From positions 167,625 to 231,624 of the forward strand of contig NZ_UWFN01000091.1 of assembly GCF_900602065.1 (NCBI RefSeq): a DNA stretch of 64,000 nt, in the 5' to 3' direction. Positions 1 through 9,966 of the stretch are shown piece by piece. A program made the position numbers and the translations under genes. The stretch's first letter is position 1, and each line of letters starts with the position of its first letter. The notes below the pieces were generated by a model. The model was not told the origin of the DNA, did no database searches, and was given only the letters and a program-made list of their open reading frames with translations. The DNA comes from Pseudomonas viridiflava (lineage in GTDB: Bacteria; Pseudomonadota; Gammaproteobacteria; Pseudomonadales; Pseudomonadaceae).

Positions 1-1
1 G

Positions 2-271
2 CGTGACGAGTGGCCTGAGGAGCTGGAACTCCGTGGCTTGAGTCGTGCCGAGTTCGATTTGATTGAAGCCTACTTAAACAACGGTGCCGTTGCGGCAGGT
101 GGTGAGGTGAATCCTGATGTAAAAAGCAGTTTCATCGTTTCACGAGAGCCCGTGGGGACGGTATCGATGCCGTCGTATTCAGCCAAGGTCATCTGGCTGA
201 AGGATAAAAAGCGCGCCATGACCCTGGCGAAGTTGAGCCGTCACAACTCAAGCAATTTTTTCAGGCGTTAA
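2..271 (+). CDS. C-terminal fragment of an unrecognised protein
   Basis: An open frame enters from the left edge and stops at TAA 269-271, giving 89 visible residues. The fragment is rich in charged and polar residues (it contains LSRAEFDLIEAYLNNG and ends NSSNFFRR), with no signal peptide or membrane segment. A TTG at 38 could in principle start a 77-residue protein, but the frame is open upstream of it, so a longer gene is more likely. I do not recognise the family. In related genomes leuS lies a little further upstream of this position, so this may be a strain-variable gene between leuS and the lnt block. A hairpin-free gap of about 85 bp separates it from the next gene. Confidence 0.5.
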   Translation, partial: RDEWPEELELRGLSRAEFDLIEAYLNNGAVAAGGEVNPDVKSSFIVSREPVGTVSMPSYSAKVIWLKDKKRAMTLAKLSRHNSSNFFRR

Positions 272-356
272 CCTTCGCAGGCTGCGGGCCTGCATCATAA
301 GCATTGTTGCTTAGCGTCAATCCTTCTAGGCTTCGGGCATCTTCTGGAGATGCCCG

Positions 357-1118
357 ATGCCTGTCCGCTATTTTTTCAAAGCGCTTTTTCTCCCTCCCGG
401 TATTTTCTTCGTCCTGTTGCTGCTGGCTTTTTATGTGCGTCGTGCCCGGCCGCGTCTGGCTGCAATATGTTTTGCGACGGGCCTTGGAGGGCTGTGGTTG
501 ATGAGCTTGCCTGTGGTCGTAGAGACCGCTGCGCGCAGTATCGAACAAGTACCGCCGATGCCACGCAGCGAGTGGGCAGCCCTTGCGCAGCAGGCGGACG
601 CGATTGTGATTCTCGGCTCGGGCCGCGAGCGTAATGACCCGAGTTGGGGGGCTGACATCCCGACAGGCGTGGCCCTTGAGCGTATGCGCTACGCAGCAAG
701 GCTGGCCAAGGCTTCAGGCCTGCCGATTCTGACGACCGGTGGCTTGCATTACGGCGAGCCGCCGAGTGAGGCGGCCATCATGGCTGAGTCTTTGGAAAAC
801 GACTTTGGTGTGCCAGTGCGCTGGCAGGAAGGGTTGAGCCGCACGACCTGGGAAAACGCAACGATGACGGCGGCCATCTTGCAGCCGTTGGGTATCAAGC
901 GGGTGGTGCTTGTAACCCAGGGCTGGCACATGCCGCGCTCGAAATGGAGCTTCGAAAAGGCTGGATTTACGGTGGTTGCCGCCCCCGTCGGTTTTTTGAG
1001 TGCCGACAACGCCCGCGTGTTTGGTGGCTGGCTGCCGGAAAGCCGGGCAATCTGGCAGAGCGGGCAGTTGCTCAATGAGGCGGCGGGGTTGCTGGTTTAT
1101 CCGTGGGTTTATCCATAA
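357..1118 (+). CDS. YdcF/ElyC family (DUF218) envelope protein
   Basis: This 253-residue protein has two N-terminal hydrophobic segments (about residues 8-27 and 33-53) followed by a DUF218 domain (about 78-230). The domain shows the family landmarks VILGSG, TTGG, a SRTTWENA segment and VTQGWHMPRS. E. coli ElyC and YdcF of this family are linked to envelope and peptidoglycan integrity; the exact reaction is not settled. The ATG at 357 was chosen because GGAG at 347-350 lies at good spacing; an out-of-frame ATG at 351 is not used. It converges on lnt, with a REPIN filling the gap. Calling it elyC or ydcF specifically would be over-reading. Confidence 0.85.
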   Translation: MPVRYFFKALFLPPGIFFVLLLLAFYVRRARPRLAAICFATGLGGLWLMSLPVVVETAARSIEQVPPMPRSEWAALAQQADAIVILGSGRERNDPSWGADIPTGVALERMRYAARLAKASGLPILTTGGLHYGEPPSEAAIMAESLENDFGVPVRWQEGLSRTTWENATMTAAILQPLGIKRVVLVTQGWHMPRSKWSFEKAGFTVVAAPVGFLSADNARVFGGWLPESRAIWQSGQLLNEAAGLLVYPWVYP

Positions 1119-1126
1119 GACGAGCC

Positions 1127-1201
1127 CTGTAGGAGCTGCCGAAGGCTGCGATAGCGGTGCATCAGGGAGAACGCTATCGCAGCCTTCGGCAGCTCCTACA
1201 G
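1127..1201. repeat. REPIN, GTAGGAGCTGCC class
   Basis: Two inverted arms beginning CTGTAGGAGCTGCCGAAGG face each other across a short loop. The element lies between the convergent ydcF-like and lnt genes and could also act as a bidirectional transcription barrier. The same class recurs at 27607, 34203, 41047 and 47565. Confidence 0.9.
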
Positions 1202-1208
1202 AGGCTAG

Positions 1209-2729
1209 TTACACCGTCTTGGAAATCCGGCTCGCTACCAGTGCCCAGCCAATCAGTAGTACGCAAACAATCGCCAATGGCCAGGAGCGCCAGCGCAGGT
1301 ACGGCGTCAGTTGCTGCATCGGCACAACTTCGCCGTACATCACGCCGCGTTCGAATTGAGGGATGCTGGTGGTGATTTTTCCAAACGGGTCAATCAGCGC
1401 GGTAACGCCGTTGTTGGTCGCGCGGATCATCCAGCGGCCAGCCTCCAGCGCGCGCATCTGCGCCATTTGCAAGTGTTGAAGCGGGCCGATGGAGGTGCCG
1501 AACCACGTGTCATTACTCACCGTCAGCAGCAATTCGCTTTGCGCTGAAAGCCCGGCAGCAAACTCGGGGTAAACCACTTCATAGCAAATGAATGGCGCGA
1601 TCCGGTAGCCTTTGGCTTGCAGCATTGCCTGATCGCTCGGACCGCGAGCGAAGTCGGACATAGGCAGGTCAAAAAATGCGATCAGGCCGCGCAGAAGGTC
1701 CTGCAAAGGGACGTACTCGCCAAACGGCACCAGCTTTTGCTTCAGGTAAGTGCCTTCGCCCTGACCCACTACGGTGATGGCGTTGTAGTAGTTGTAGCTG
1801 CCGCGATCATTGGATTCACGCAGCGGGACGCCGGTAATAAGTGCTGAGCCTCGCTCCGTCGCGAACTGCCCCATCATTTTCAGATAGCCTTCAGCGGAGC
1901 TTTTGAGCACCGGTACGGCGGTTTCCGGCCAGATGATCAGGTCGGCCTGTTGCGAGCGGAAAGTCATGTCGCGATACAGCGCCAGTTGCGCGTTGAGCTG
2001 TTCGGGGTCCCATTTCATCTGTTGTTCGATGTTGCCCTGCATCGCGACCACTTTCAGCGGCGCACCAGCGGGCGACGTCCAGGCGTAACCTTTCAGCGCC
2101 AACGACACAATCCATGGCCCGACCAGAAGAACCAGCGCCGCAGCCAGGAACGACTTGCGCGCCCGCAGCCTTGAAATATTGCACAACAGCGCAGCCGTCA
2201 GTGCCAGAGTGAAGGACACCAGCCACATCCCGCCGAGCGGTGCGAGGCCTGCCAGTGGCCCTTCAAGTTGACTGTAACCGGAGTAGAGCCATGGGAAGCC
2301 GGTGAGAAACCAGCCGCGGAACGCTTCTTGAACCAGCCACAGGGCTGCAAAAGCGAGTGCGTCGGCTAGCGGGGCTTCGTTGCGGCGGATCCAGCGTGCC
2401 CACACCCAGGCGGGCAGGGCAAAGAACCAGGCAATACAGGCGATAAACAGTAGCATCAGGAACCCGGCGAGCAGCACCGATGCGCCGCCGAAGTTATGAA
2501 TGCTGACATAGATCCAGCTGGTGCCAGCCCCGAACAGGCCAAAGCCAAAGCACCAGCCGCGCCCCAGCGCCTGACGTGGACGCAGGTCGCGCAGACCGAG
2601 ATAGAACAAGGCCAGCGCGACCAGGGCCAGCGGCCAGATATCGTAGGGGGCTAAAGCGAAGGTGGTAAGCGCGCCAGCCACCACAGCCAGCAGGTTACCG
2701 GGCCAGCCGGGGCGGGAGATCCAGCGCAT
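1209..2729 (-). CDS. lnt: Apolipoprotein N-acyltransferase Lnt
   Basis: Lnt adds the third acyl chain to the N-terminal cysteine of lipoproteins at the periplasmic face of the inner membrane. The 506-residue protein has about six N-terminal membrane segments (to about residue 215), a nitrilase-type domain and one C-terminal membrane helix. The nitrilase catalytic triad is visible as Glu in IIWPETAVP, Lys in YLKQKLVPFGEY and Cys in FICYEVVYPE. Length is normal for the family. It is the last gene of the leftward phoH-ybeY-corC-lnt operon, 25 bp after corC, an arrangement conserved across gammaproteobacteria. The ATG at 2727-2729 agrees with the conserved N-terminus. Confidence 0.97.
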   Translation of the reverse strand: MRWISRPGWPGNLLAVVAGALTTFALAPYDIWPLALVALALFYLGLRDLRPRQALGRGWCFGFGLFGAGTSWIYVSIHNFGGASVLLAGFLMLLFIACIAWFFALPAWVWARWIRRNEAPLADALAFAALWLVQEAFRGWFLTGFPWLYSGYSQLEGPLAGLAPLGGMWLVSFTLALTAALLCNISRLRARKSFLAAALVLLVGPWIVSLALKGYAWTSPAGAPLKVVAMQGNIEQQMKWDPEQLNAQLALYRDMTFRSQQADLIIWPETAVPVLKSSAEGYLKMMGQFATERGSALITGVPLRESNDRGSYNYYNAITVVGQGEGTYLKQKLVPFGEYVPLQDLLRGLIAFFDLPMSDFARGPSDQAMLQAKGYRIAPFICYEVVYPEFAAGLSAQSELLLTVSNDTWFGTSIGPLQHLQMAQMRALEAGRWMIRATNNGVTALIDPFGKITTSIPQFERGVMYGEVVPMQQLTPYLRWRSWPLAIVCVLLIGWALVASRISKTV

Positions 2730-2754
2730 TTACATTCCTTAGAACGGGGTGGCG

Positions 2755-3597
2755 TTACGAACGTGAAATTGGGCTCAAGCGCAGCAAGTGAATACGACGG
2801 CTGTCAGCGTTGAGAATCCGGAAACGGTACGCGCCGATTTCGGTGATTTCATTACGCTTGGGCAGATGCCCGAACGCGCTCATCACCAGACCGCCAACCG
2901 TATCGAATTCATCATCAGAGAACTCGCTGTCGAAAAACTCGTTGAAGCTTTCGATGGGCGTGAGCGCCTTGACCAGAAAGTCGCCACTCGGCAGAGGCTT
3001 GATGTAGCTGTCTTCCTCAACGTCGTGCTCGTCTTCGATATCGCCGACGATCTGCTCCAGAACGTCTTCGATAGTCACCAGCCCGGCCACGCCGCCGTAT
3101 TCGTCGATGACGATGGCCATGTGGTTGTGGTTGGCGCGAAACTCACGCAGCAGTACGTTCAGGCGCTTGGATTCGGGCACGAATGTAGCAGGGCGCAGCA
3201 AGTTCTTGATGTCGCCTTCGCCGCCATCCTCCTTGAGGATCAGTGGCAGTAGATCCTTGGCCAGCAATACGCCGAGCACGTCGTCATGGCTTTCGCCAAT
3301 GACAGGGTAGCGCGAGTGCGCGGCGTCGATGACTGCCGGGAGAAACTCCCGTGGCGTCTGGCTGGCCTTAATGCTGATCATCTGCGAGCGCGGCACCATG
3401 ATGTCGCGCACTTGCAGATCAGCTACCTGAATGGCGCCTTCGACGATGGCCAGCGCTTCGCTGTCCAGCAGCTTGTTCTGGTGGGCTTCGCGCAGCAGCT
3501 CAAGGAGCTCCTGGCGGTTTTTCGGCTCATGGGCAAAAGCTTGGGTGAGCTTACCCAGCCATGACTTTTGCCCGTTGCTCGATCGATCTTCGCTCAT
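2755..3597 (-). CDS. corC: CorC/HlyC family CBS-domain protein
   Basis: This 280-residue cytoplasmic protein has tandem CBS domains (about residues 65-190, beginning VRDIMVPRSQM and including VIDEYGGVAGLVTIEDVLEQ) and a C-terminal CorC_HlyC transporter-associated domain (about 205-278). CorC (YbeX) was named for magnesium and cobalt efflux; later work on the ybeX locus ties it to ribosome metabolism, so the physiological role is not fixed. It lacks the membrane DUF21 domain of the longer CNNM-like relatives. It sits 5 bp after ybeY and 25 bp before lnt in one transcription unit. Confidence 0.95.
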   Translation of the reverse strand: MSEDRSSNGQKSWLGKLTQAFAHEPKNRQELLELLREAHQNKLLDSEALAIVEGAIQVADLQVRDIMVPRSQMISIKASQTPREFLPAVIDAAHSRYPVIGESHDDVLGVLLAKDLLPLILKEDGGEGDIKNLLRPATFVPESKRLNVLLREFRANHNHMAIVIDEYGGVAGLVTIEDVLEQIVGDIEDEHDVEEDSYIKPLPSGDFLVKALTPIESFNEFFDSEFSDDEFDTVGGLVMSAFGHLPKRNEITEIGAYRFRILNADSRRIHLLRLSPISRS

Positions 3598-3602
3598 AGC
3601 CC

Positions 3603-4103
3603 TTACTCGTTGTCCTTGCTTGGTATTGCTGAATGTGGAGGTTCGTCGTGTTCGTCGTCTGCATAGGGATCGGGATAGCCCAACTCTCCAAGCAACGTTC
3701 GTTCCAGCGCTTCCATTTCCTCGGCTTCGTCATCGTCTATGTGGTCGTAACCCAACAGATGCAGACAACCGTGAATGACCATGTGCGCCCAATGTGCGTC
3801 AATCGCCTTGCCTTGTTCCTGTGCTTCCCGGGCGATTACCGGCACGCAGATGACCAGGTCACCGAGCAGCGGTATATCCAGCATATCGTCGGGCACGTCA
3901 GCAGGGAACGACAGGACATTAGTCGCGTAATCCTTGTGGCGCCATGTGTGATTGAGCTCGCGGCCTTCGGTTTCATCCACCAGCCGGATGGTCAATTCGG
4001 AGTCGGCACTGCGCTGGCGTAAGCCCATTTCGCACCAAAGGCGGAACTGGGCTTCGCTTGGGACAGTTGCTTCACTCGCCAGTTGCAAGTCCAGCTCAAG
4101 CAT
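3603..4103 (-). CDS. ybeY: Endoribonuclease YbeY
   Basis: YbeY is a zinc-dependent endoribonuclease involved in 16S rRNA 3' maturation and ribosome quality control. The family signature H-x3-H-x5-H is present at His111, His115 and His121 ([14 protein letters not shown]). The frame stays open another 58 codons upstream, but only the ATG at 4101-4103 begins with normal family sequence ([10 protein letters not shown]); the upstream part is the antisense-like shadow of phoH. With this start the protein is 166 residues and overlaps the phoH stop by 8 bp, implying translational coupling. A slightly long acidic tail follows the catalytic domain. Confidence 0.95.
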   Translation of the reverse strand: MLELDLQLASEATVPSEAQFRLWCEMGLRQRSADSELTIRLVDETEGRELNHTWRHKDYATNVLSFPADVPDDMLDIPLLGDLVICVPVIAREAQEQGKAIDAHWAHMVIHGCLHLLGYDHIDDDEAEEMEALERTLLGELGYPDPYADDEHDEPPHSAIPSKDNE

Positions 4104-5118
4104 CGCGGCGGTATTCCCGTGAGGAATTAGTCGTCGCTGGCGGCGCGTCGCTGTTGCGGTCTTCGAAGCGCTCGTAGGCTTCGACGATGCGCTGCACCAG
4201 TGGGTGACGGACCACGTCCTTGGGCTTGAAGTGCGTGAAGCTGATGCCCGGCACATCCTTGAGCACGTCGATGACATGCGTCAGGCCAGACTTCGTGCCC
4301 TTGGGCAGGTCGACCTGAGTGATGTCGCCGGTAATCACGGCTGTGGAGCCGAAGCCGATCCGGGTCAGAAACATCTTCATCTGCTCGACCGTGGTGTTCT
4401 GGCTTTCGTCGAGGATAATGAAGCTGTTATTGAGCGTACGCCCGCGCATGTAGGCCAGCGGTGCGACTTCAATAACCTGCTTTTCGATCAGCTTGGCGAC
4501 GTATTCGAAGCCCAGCATTTCGTAAAGCGCGTCATACAGCGGGCGCAGGTAAGGGTCGATTTTCTGTGCCAGATCACCCGGCAGGAAGCCGAGCTTTTCG
4601 CCCGCTTCAACGGCCGGTCGCACCAACAGGATGCGTCGAATCTGCTCACGCTCCAGCGCATCCACCGCACAGGCCACGGCAAGATAGGTCTTGCCGGTCC
4701 CGGCTGGGCCGATACCGAAGTTGATGTCGTTGCCGAGGATTTCTTTGACGTAACGCTGCTGATTCAAGCCACGCGGGCGAATCATGCCTTTTTTGGTACG
4801 CAGGGCCACGCCTGGGTCGGCAGCCGGATGGTTATCCAGCTCTTCCACGCCGGATTCCTGCAGGAACAGGTGGACCATGTCAGGCGACAGTTCGGAGCTT
4901 TTGGCTTCCCGATACAGGCGGCGCAACAGGTTTTCGGCTGAGGTGGTTTGCTTGGGTTCGCCAATCAGCTCGAACTGATTGCCGCGATTGCGGATCTCGA
5001 TATTCAGGCGCTGTTCGATGAGACGCAGGTTCTCGTCGAGTTGCCCGCAGAGATTTGCGAAGCGATAGGCCTCGAAAGGTTCGAGGGTAAAACGATGTGG
5101 TTCGACTTGTACGTTCAA
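4096..5118 (-). CDS. ybeZ: PhoH-like ATPase (YbeZ)
   Basis: This 340-residue PhoH-family P-loop NTPase has Walker A GPAGTGKT at residues 137-144 and a Walker B-like ILDESQNTT. Family members are predicted RNA-associated ATPases; YbeZ is reported to partner YbeY in rRNA processing, and the 8-bp overlap with ybeY fits that. The start is TTG at 5116-5118 ([10 protein letters not shown]), the position that matches the usual N-terminus in Pseudomonas; the ribosome-binding site is weak. It is the first gene of the phoH-ybeY-corC-lnt operon and is separated from miaB by a 228-bp gap holding a REPIN. Confidence 0.94.
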   Translation of the reverse strand: MNVQVEPHRFTLEPFEAYRFANLCGQLDENLRLIEQRLNIEIRNRGNQFELIGEPKQTTSAENLLRRLYREAKSSELSPDMVHLFLQESGVEELDNHPAADPGVALRTKKGMIRPRGLNQQRYVKEILGNDINFGIGPAGTGKTYLAVACAVDALEREQIRRILLVRPAVEAGEKLGFLPGDLAQKIDPYLRPLYDALYEMLGFEYVAKLIEKQVIEVAPLAYMRGRTLNNSFIILDESQNTTVEQMKMFLTRIGFGSTAVITGDITQVDLPKGTKSGLTHVIDVLKDVPGISFTHFKPKDVVRHPLVQRIVEAYERFEDRNSDAPPATTNSSREYRRDA

Positions 5119-5232
5119 GGTCGTTTTTAGCTGCCCTGCAATTTAGGTGATACGAAGGATAAACCCTGTGACCAGTGTGCGAAAGCTTTGACTTGAGAAA
5201 GGTTGCGCAACGTCATGAGGAGCGCAAAACCC

Positions 5233-5319
5233 GTGGGAGCGGATTCATCCGCGAAGGGGCGGTACGTCCGACTAATCATTGCCGGACAGAATGCCTTCGC
5301 GAATGAGTTCGCTCCCACA
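5233..5319. repeat. REPIN, GTGGGAGCGAATTC class
   Basis: Inverted arms start GTGGGAGCGGATTCATCCGC and end GAATGAGTTCGCTCCCAC. The left arm has GCGGAT/ATCCGC where most copies have GCGAAT/ATTCGC, a change compensated within that arm. It fills the phoH-miaB gap. Confidence 0.88.
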
Positions 5320-5346
5320 GAATTCATTCCAGCAATACGCTCACAG

Positions 5347-6675
5347 TCAATTCAGCAACGACCCACGCAACGAGTGCGGCTGGGCGTCGTCGATGTGTAC
5401 GTCGGCAAACTGGCCGATCAGCTTGGGGTTGTCGCAGCGGAAATTGACAATCCGGTTGTTCTCGGTACGGCCCTGCAGTTCGCCCGGGTCTTTTTTCGAG
5501 TAGTCGGTCACCAGGATGCGCTGGGTGCTGCCGACCATTTGTCGGCTGATCTCGAAGCCCTGCTGGTTCAGGCGGTGCTGCAAGGCGGCTAAACGCTCTT
5601 TTTTCAGCGCTTCGGGCGTTTCATCTGTCAGATCCGCTGCCGGAGTGCCGGGGCGCGGGCTGTAGATGAAGGAAAACGAGAAGTCAAAGCCGACGTCGGC
5701 GATGAGCTTCATGGTGTTTTCATGGTCTTTTTCAGTTTCGCCCGGGAAGCCGACGATGAAGTCCGAACTGATGCTGATCCCTGGCACGGCAGCCTTGAGT
5801 TTGCGGATTCTGGACTTGTATTCAAGCGTAGTGTGGTTGCGTTTCATGGCGGCCAGAATGCGGTCCGACCCCGACTGCACCGGCAAGTGCAGGTGCTTGA
5901 CTAGCTCCGGCACTTCGGCGTGGGCCTGGATCAGGCTGTCAGAGAACTCCAGCGGGTGCGAGGTGGTGTAGCGAATGCGGTCGATACCATCCACCGCAGC
6001 GACAACCCGGATCAGATCGGCCAGGTCGGCGGCGCGTCCATCATGGGTGGTGCCGCGATAACCGTTGACGTTCTGCCCGAGCAGGGTCACTTCGCGCACA
6101 CCGTTTTCGGCCAGGTGAATGACCTCGGCGATCACGTCATCGAAAGGCCGGCTGACCTCTTCGCCCCGGGTATAGGGCACAACACAGAACGTGCAGTATT
6201 TGCTGCAGCCTTCCATCACGGACACGTAGGCACTCGGGCCATCGACGCGAGGCTCGGGCAAATGGTCGAACTTTTCGATTTCCGGGAAAGAAACGTCGAC
6301 CTGCGGCAGGCGCGTAAAGCGGGCTGCGTCGATCATTTCCGGCAGGCGGTGCAGGGTTTGCGGGCCAAACACCACGTCCACGTAGGGCGCGCGATCACGA
6401 ATGGCCGCGCCTTCCTGGCTGGCGACGCAACCGCCAACGGCGATCACCATCTCTGGGTTGGCCAGTTTCAGCTCGCGCCAGCGACCCAACTGAGAGTAAA
6501 CCCGGTCTTGGGCGCGCTCGCGGATTGAACAGGTGTTGAGCAGGATGACGTCGGCATCTTCCGCACGAGCGGTGACTTCCAGGGCCTGATGTTCGCCCAG
6601 CAGATCGACCATGCGCGAGCTGTCGTACTCGTTCATCTGGCAACCGTGGGTTTCGATATAAAGCTTCTTGGCCAT
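5347..6675 (-). CDS. miaB: tRNA-2-methylthio-N6-dimethylallyladenosine synthase MiaB
   Basis: MiaB is a radical-SAM methylthiotransferase that converts i6A37 to ms2i6A37 in tRNAs reading UNN codons. In this 442-residue protein the N-terminal auxiliary-cluster cysteines are Cys12, Cys49 and Cys83, and the radical-SAM CxxxCxxC is Cys157, Cys161 and Cys164 ([16 protein letters not shown]). A C-terminal TRAM domain covers about residues 375-440. Length and order are normal. It is leftward, probably with its own promoter in the 130-bp gap shared with the divergent DUF1820 gene. Confidence 0.97.
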   Translation of the reverse strand: MAKKLYIETHGCQMNEYDSSRMVDLLGEHQALEVTARAEDADVILLNTCSIRERAQDRVYSQLGRWRELKLANPEMVIAVGGCVASQEGAAIRDRAPYVDVVFGPQTLHRLPEMIDAARFTRLPQVDVSFPEIEKFDHLPEPRVDGPSAYVSVMEGCSKYCTFCVVPYTRGEEVSRPFDDVIAEVIHLAENGVREVTLLGQNVNGYRGTTHDGRAADLADLIRVVAAVDGIDRIRYTTSHPLEFSDSLIQAHAEVPELVKHLHLPVQSGSDRILAAMKRNHTTLEYKSRIRKLKAAVPGISISSDFIVGFPGETEKDHENTMKLIADVGFDFSFSFIYSPRPGTPAADLTDETPEALKKERLAALQHRLNQQGFEISRQMVGSTQRILVTDYSKKDPGELQGRTENNRIVNFRCDNPKLIGQFADVHIDDAQPHSLRGSLLN

Positions 6676-6807
6676 GCGTCCGTCATCAGGTGGTTCAAAG
6701 AACCGCGCATTATAGTGGTGACGGTCTCTGCTTCCTAGCGTCCTCTACCGAACGGGCATGCTATAGTTCGCGCCCTCTTTTATGTCCCCGATTCTTACCC
6801 GCCCTTT

Positions 6808-7134
6808 ATGACCAAACGCGAAGCTCCAATCTACAAAGTGATTTTCCTCAATCAAGGCCAGGTGTTCGAGATGTACGCCAAGCAGATCTATCAAAGTGAT
6901 CTGTGGGGTTTCCTTGAAGTTGAGGAATTCGTCTTTGGCGAGCGCACGACGGTTGTGGTGGATCCCAGCGAAGAAAAGCTCAAGGCGCAGTTCGAAGGCG
7001 TAGTGCGCAGCTTTGTGCCCATGCATTCGATTGTGCGTATCGACGAAGTCGAGCGAATCGGCACGCCGAAGATCAGCGAAGCCCGTGGCACCAGCAACGT
7101 GATGCCGTTTCCGATGCCGATGCCGGATAAGTAA
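6808..7134 (+). CDS. DUF1820 family protein
   Basis: A 108-residue soluble protein (MTKREAPIYKVIFLNQGQVF) that matches the DUF1820 family as I know it from Pseudomonas, where it always lies beside miaB. It has no signal peptide or membrane segment, a Pro/Met-rich tail (PFPMPMPDK), and no known function. A TATAGT at 6762-6767 about 40 bp upstream could be the -10 element. It converges on the Sel1-repeat gene, with a hairpin in between. Confidence 0.85.
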   Translation: MTKREAPIYKVIFLNQGQVFEMYAKQIYQSDLWGFLEVEEFVFGERTTVVVDPSEEKLKAQFEGVVRSFVPMHSIVRIDEVERIGTPKISEARGTSNVMPFPMPMPDK

Positions 7135-7156
7135 CGCAGAAAGGATGAATGACGAA

Positions 7157-7179
7157 GCTGCCGTAATATCTACGGCAGC
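7157..7179. terminator. Hairpin between convergent genes
   Basis: GCTGCCGTA and TACGGCAGC form a perfect 9-bp stem with a 5-base loop. It overlaps the stop codon of the leftward Sel1-repeat gene and follows the DUF1820 gene by 22 bp. No strong T-run follows on either strand, so a bidirectional terminator is plausible but not certain. Confidence 0.45.
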
Positions 7180-7718
7180 GGAGCAAACGGCGTGCGCCCT
7201 TCAGCCGTCTGCAATTCCAGCAGATACTTGCGGAAGATCTGGCCCAGCACCTGAGTGGCGACTTCAAGCTCGTCGCGCTGCATGTGCTCGGAGACTTCAT
7301 CGGCGGCGTCCAGTGCGTCTTCGGAGCCGTTCACCGAGGCCATCTTCAGGACGATATACGCCTGAATATTATTGGCCTGCACACCTTCACCCTTCGAGAA
7401 CATCAGGCCGAGCTGGTACTGCGCCTGCGCGTGACCCTGCAGCGAAGCCTGCTCGAAATAACCCAGTGCTTTGGGCAAGTCACGTGGTGCGTGTTTACCG
7501 TCGTAGTAAAACTCGCCCAACTCGTATTGTGCCTGTGCATCCCCGGACTGCGCGGCCTGCTGACACGCGGAAAGCGCTGCTGGCAGGTTGTCTGGCTGGG
7601 TATTTAGAGTGCAACGACCCACCGCTGGGATTAACAACGAGTTGCCGCCTGCATTCGCCAGCAGGGGATGAATAAGCAACAGGCAGCCCAATGCAAGGGT
7701 GCGGCCGGTGCGGTTCAT
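7170..7718 (-). CDS. Secreted Sel1-like repeat protein
   Basis: A 182-residue protein with an N-terminal signal peptide (hydrophobic core LALGCLLLIHPLLANAGG, cleavage probably after ANA) and about two Sel1-like tetratricopeptide repeats (about residues 55-125, seen in AQYELGEFYYDGKHAPRD and AQYQLGLMFSKGEGV). Sel1 repeats form helical scaffolds for protein contacts, so a periplasmic adaptor role is likely; no specific partner is visible. It is a single gene between DUF1820 and hemL, leftward, with a REPIN upstream. Confidence 0.85.
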   Translation of the reverse strand: MNRTGRTLALGCLLLIHPLLANAGGNSLLIPAVGRCTLNTQPDNLPAALSACQQAAQSGDAQAQYELGEFYYDGKHAPRDLPKALGYFEQASLQGHAQAQYQLGLMFSKGEGVQANNIQAYIVLKMASVNGSEDALDAADEVSEHMQRDELEVATQVLGQIFRKYLLELQTAEGRTPFAPLP

Positions 7719-7883
7719 GGGAATCGACTTACCTCTGAAAAAGGTGCGGGCGGGCCCGTCCAGCTAAACGTGCTGGCTGCGCATTATGAAATAAGCGAGG
7801 CCAACCTTACAAAGTCTTTACTGTTTTTCTGCTGCGCGGGGCTGAAAAGCCCGGTTTTGCGGGGGGGACGACACAACTAAATC

Positions 7884-7976
7884 CTGTGGGAGCGAATTCA
7901 TTCGCGAAGGCGCCGGCACATCCGACAGAAAATCATCGTTTGTAAACCACCTTCGCGAATGAATTTGCCCCCACAG
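7884..7976. repeat. REPIN, GTGGGAGCGAATTC class
   Basis: Paired inverted arms CTGTGGGAGCGAATTCATTC and GAATGAATTTGCCCCCACAG lie between hemL and the Sel1-repeat gene. The right arm carries base changes (TTTGCCCCC) that weaken its hairpin. Confidence 0.85.
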
Positions 7977-7993
7977 TTGGTCATGTGCTGCCC

Positions 7994-9277
7994 TTATTTC
8001 AACGCAGCAAATGCCTTCTCGGCGGCATCCAGCGTCAGCTTCAACTCTTCATCGCCATGGGCAATGGACGTGAAACCTGCTTCGAATGCGCTCGGAGCCA
8101 GGTAAACGCCGCCCTCAAGCATCAGGTGGAAGAAGCGCTTGAAGCGATCAGCGTCGCTGGTCATGACGTCATTGAAGGTCACAATTTCCTTGGCTTCGCT
8201 GAAATACAGACCAAACATGCCGCCCGCCTGGGTGGTCACGAAGGGGATGCCCGCTGCATCAGCGCGTTGTTGCAGGCCTTCGAGCAGGCGGCGAGTAAAG
8301 TCGCTGAGTTCGTCGTGGAAGCCCGGGCGGCTGATCAGGCGCAAGGTGGTCAACCCGGCCGCCATGGCCAATGGGTTACCCGAGAGCGTGCCTGCCTGAT
8401 AAACCGGCCCGAGTGGCGCGATGTGAGACATGATTTCGCGTTTGCCGCCGAAGCAGCCAACCGGCATGCCGCCGCCAATGATCTTGCCGAAGGTGCTCAG
8501 GTCCGGTGTCACGCCGTAGTAAGCCTGCGCGCCGCCAAGGGCTACCCGGAAACCGGTCATGACTTCGTCAAAAATCAGCACCACGCCATGTTCATCGCAC
8601 AGTGCACGCAAACCTTGCAGGTAGCCCGGGGCAGGTGGAACGCAGTTCATGTTGCCTGCAACCGGCTCAACGATGATGCACGCAACTTCCTGGCCCACTT
8701 CTGCCAGCAATTCTTTAACGGCGTTCAGATCGTTAAACGGTACGGTCAGCGTGTGTTTGGCGAATGCGGCGGGTACGCCCGGTGAGCTCGGTACGCCCAG
8801 GGTCAGTGCGCCGGAACCGGCCTTGACCAACAGGCTGTCAGAGTGACCGTGATAGCAGCCTTCGAACTTGATGATGCTGTCGCGGCCGGTGAAGCCACGG
8901 GCCAGACGAATGGCGCTCATGGTTGCCTCAGTGCCCGAGCTGACCATGCGGACCATTTCCATCGACGGAACGATCGAGCAGACCAGATCGGCCATCTCGG
9001 TTTCCATGGCAGTGGGCGCGCCGTAGGACAGACCGTGTTCCAGTTGGCTACGCACGGCATCCAGCACTTCCGGGTGGCTATGGCCGAGGATCATCGGTCC
9101 CCACGAACCCACGTAGTCGACATAGCGCTTGTCATCTTCGTCGGTGACATAGGCACCGGCCGCATGCTTGAAGAACAACGGTGTGCCGCCGACGCTCTTG
9201 AATGCACGTACAGGCGAGTTAACGCCACCGGGAATATGTTTTTGAGCATTGGCGAACAGGGTTTCAGAACGGGACAT
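7994..9277 (-). CDS. hemL: Glutamate-1-semialdehyde 2,1-aminomutase HemL
   Basis: HemL is a PLP enzyme that isomerises glutamate-1-semialdehyde to 5-aminolevulinate, the second step of the C5 haem pathway. The 427-residue protein is of normal length, with the class III aminotransferase fold, the FDEVMTGFR aspartate motif and the PLP-binding lysine at Lys265 in [13 protein letters not shown]. It is leftward, 39 bp after thiE, so hemL probably belongs to a thiD-thiE-hemL unit, an order kept in Pseudomonas. Confidence 0.97.
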   Translation of the reverse strand: MSRSETLFANAQKHIPGGVNSPVRAFKSVGGTPLFFKHAAGAYVTDEDDKRYVDYVGSWGPMILGHSHPEVLDAVRSQLEHGLSYGAPTAMETEMADLVCSIVPSMEMVRMVSSGTEATMSAIRLARGFTGRDSIIKFEGCYHGHSDSLLVKAGSGALTLGVPSSPGVPAAFAKHTLTVPFNDLNAVKELLAEVGQEVACIIVEPVAGNMNCVPPAPGYLQGLRALCDEHGVVLIFDEVMTGFRVALGGAQAYYGVTPDLSTFGKIIGGGMPVGCFGGKREIMSHIAPLGPVYQAGTLSGNPLAMAAGLTTLRLISRPGFHDELSDFTRRLLEGLQQRADAAGIPFVTTQAGGMFGLYFSEAKEIVTFNDVMTSDADRFKRFFHLMLEGGVYLAPSAFEAGFTSIAHGDEELKLTLDAAEKAFAALK

Positions 9278-9316
9278 GAGTAGGTCTCTGACTTAATCGA
9301 AATAGGGCCGGGCGCG

Positions 9317-9943
9317 TCAGGCTCTGTTGAGCAATGCATTGAAGGCGCGGGCGCGGCGAGTGACTTCCTGGGTGTTTTCTGCGCCGAACAGGCCGTGCAC
9401 CACGGCCAGCAGGTCGGCGCCGTGCTCAACCAGTTGCGGAGCGTTTTCCAGGGTAACGCCACCGATGACAGCAATCGGCATGTTGAAGCGGGCGCGAGCG
9501 TGGGTCAGCACGTCCAGCTCGATGGCAGGAGCGTCAGGCTTGGTCGTGGAGTTGAAAAAGCGTCCGAAGGCAATGTAAGTGGCGCCATCTGCTTTCGCCT
9601 TTTCGGCCATTTCCAGGCTGCCGTGACACGTGGCGCCAACAATTGCCTTGTGCCCGAGCAGCGCGCGGGCATCAGTGAGCGAGCCGTCAGTCTGGCCCAT
9701 GTGCACACCTACATCCAGACGCGCAGCCAGGTCAGCATCATCGTTGATGATCAGATGGGTCTTGTACTGCTGGCACAGCTTTAGCAGGGCCGTGGCTTCA
9801 CGCAGGCGTCTGGATTCATCGCCAGACTTGTCACGGTATTGCAGCAGAGTGACACCGCCATCAAGGGCGGCCTCGACGTAAGACAGGAATTTGCCAGCCA
9901 ACAGGCGACTGTCGGTGACGGCATACAAGCCACGTAGTTTCAT
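9317..9943 (-). CDS. thiE: Thiamine-phosphate synthase ThiE
   Basis: ThiE joins the pyrimidine (HMP-PP) and thiazole phosphate to make thiamine phosphate. The 208-residue TIM-barrel shows the substrate motifs [31 protein letters not shown] and [11 protein letters not shown]. It lies 23 bp downstream of thiD and 39 bp upstream of hemL, all leftward. No TPP riboswitch was recognised upstream of thiD, so the operon may be constitutive or controlled otherwise. Confidence 0.96.
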   Translation of the reverse strand: MKLRGLYAVTDSRLLAGKFLSYVEAALDGGVTLLQYRDKSGDESRRLREATALLKLCQQYKTHLIINDDADLAARLDVGVHMGQTDGSLTDARALLGHKAIVGATCHGSLEMAEKAKADGATYIAFGRFFNSTTKPDAPAIELDVLTHARARFNMPIAVIGGVTLENAPQLVEHGADLLAVVHGLFGAENTQEVTRRARAFNALLNRA

Positions 9944-9966
9944 AGATAGAGCCTCATCACGTGGCG

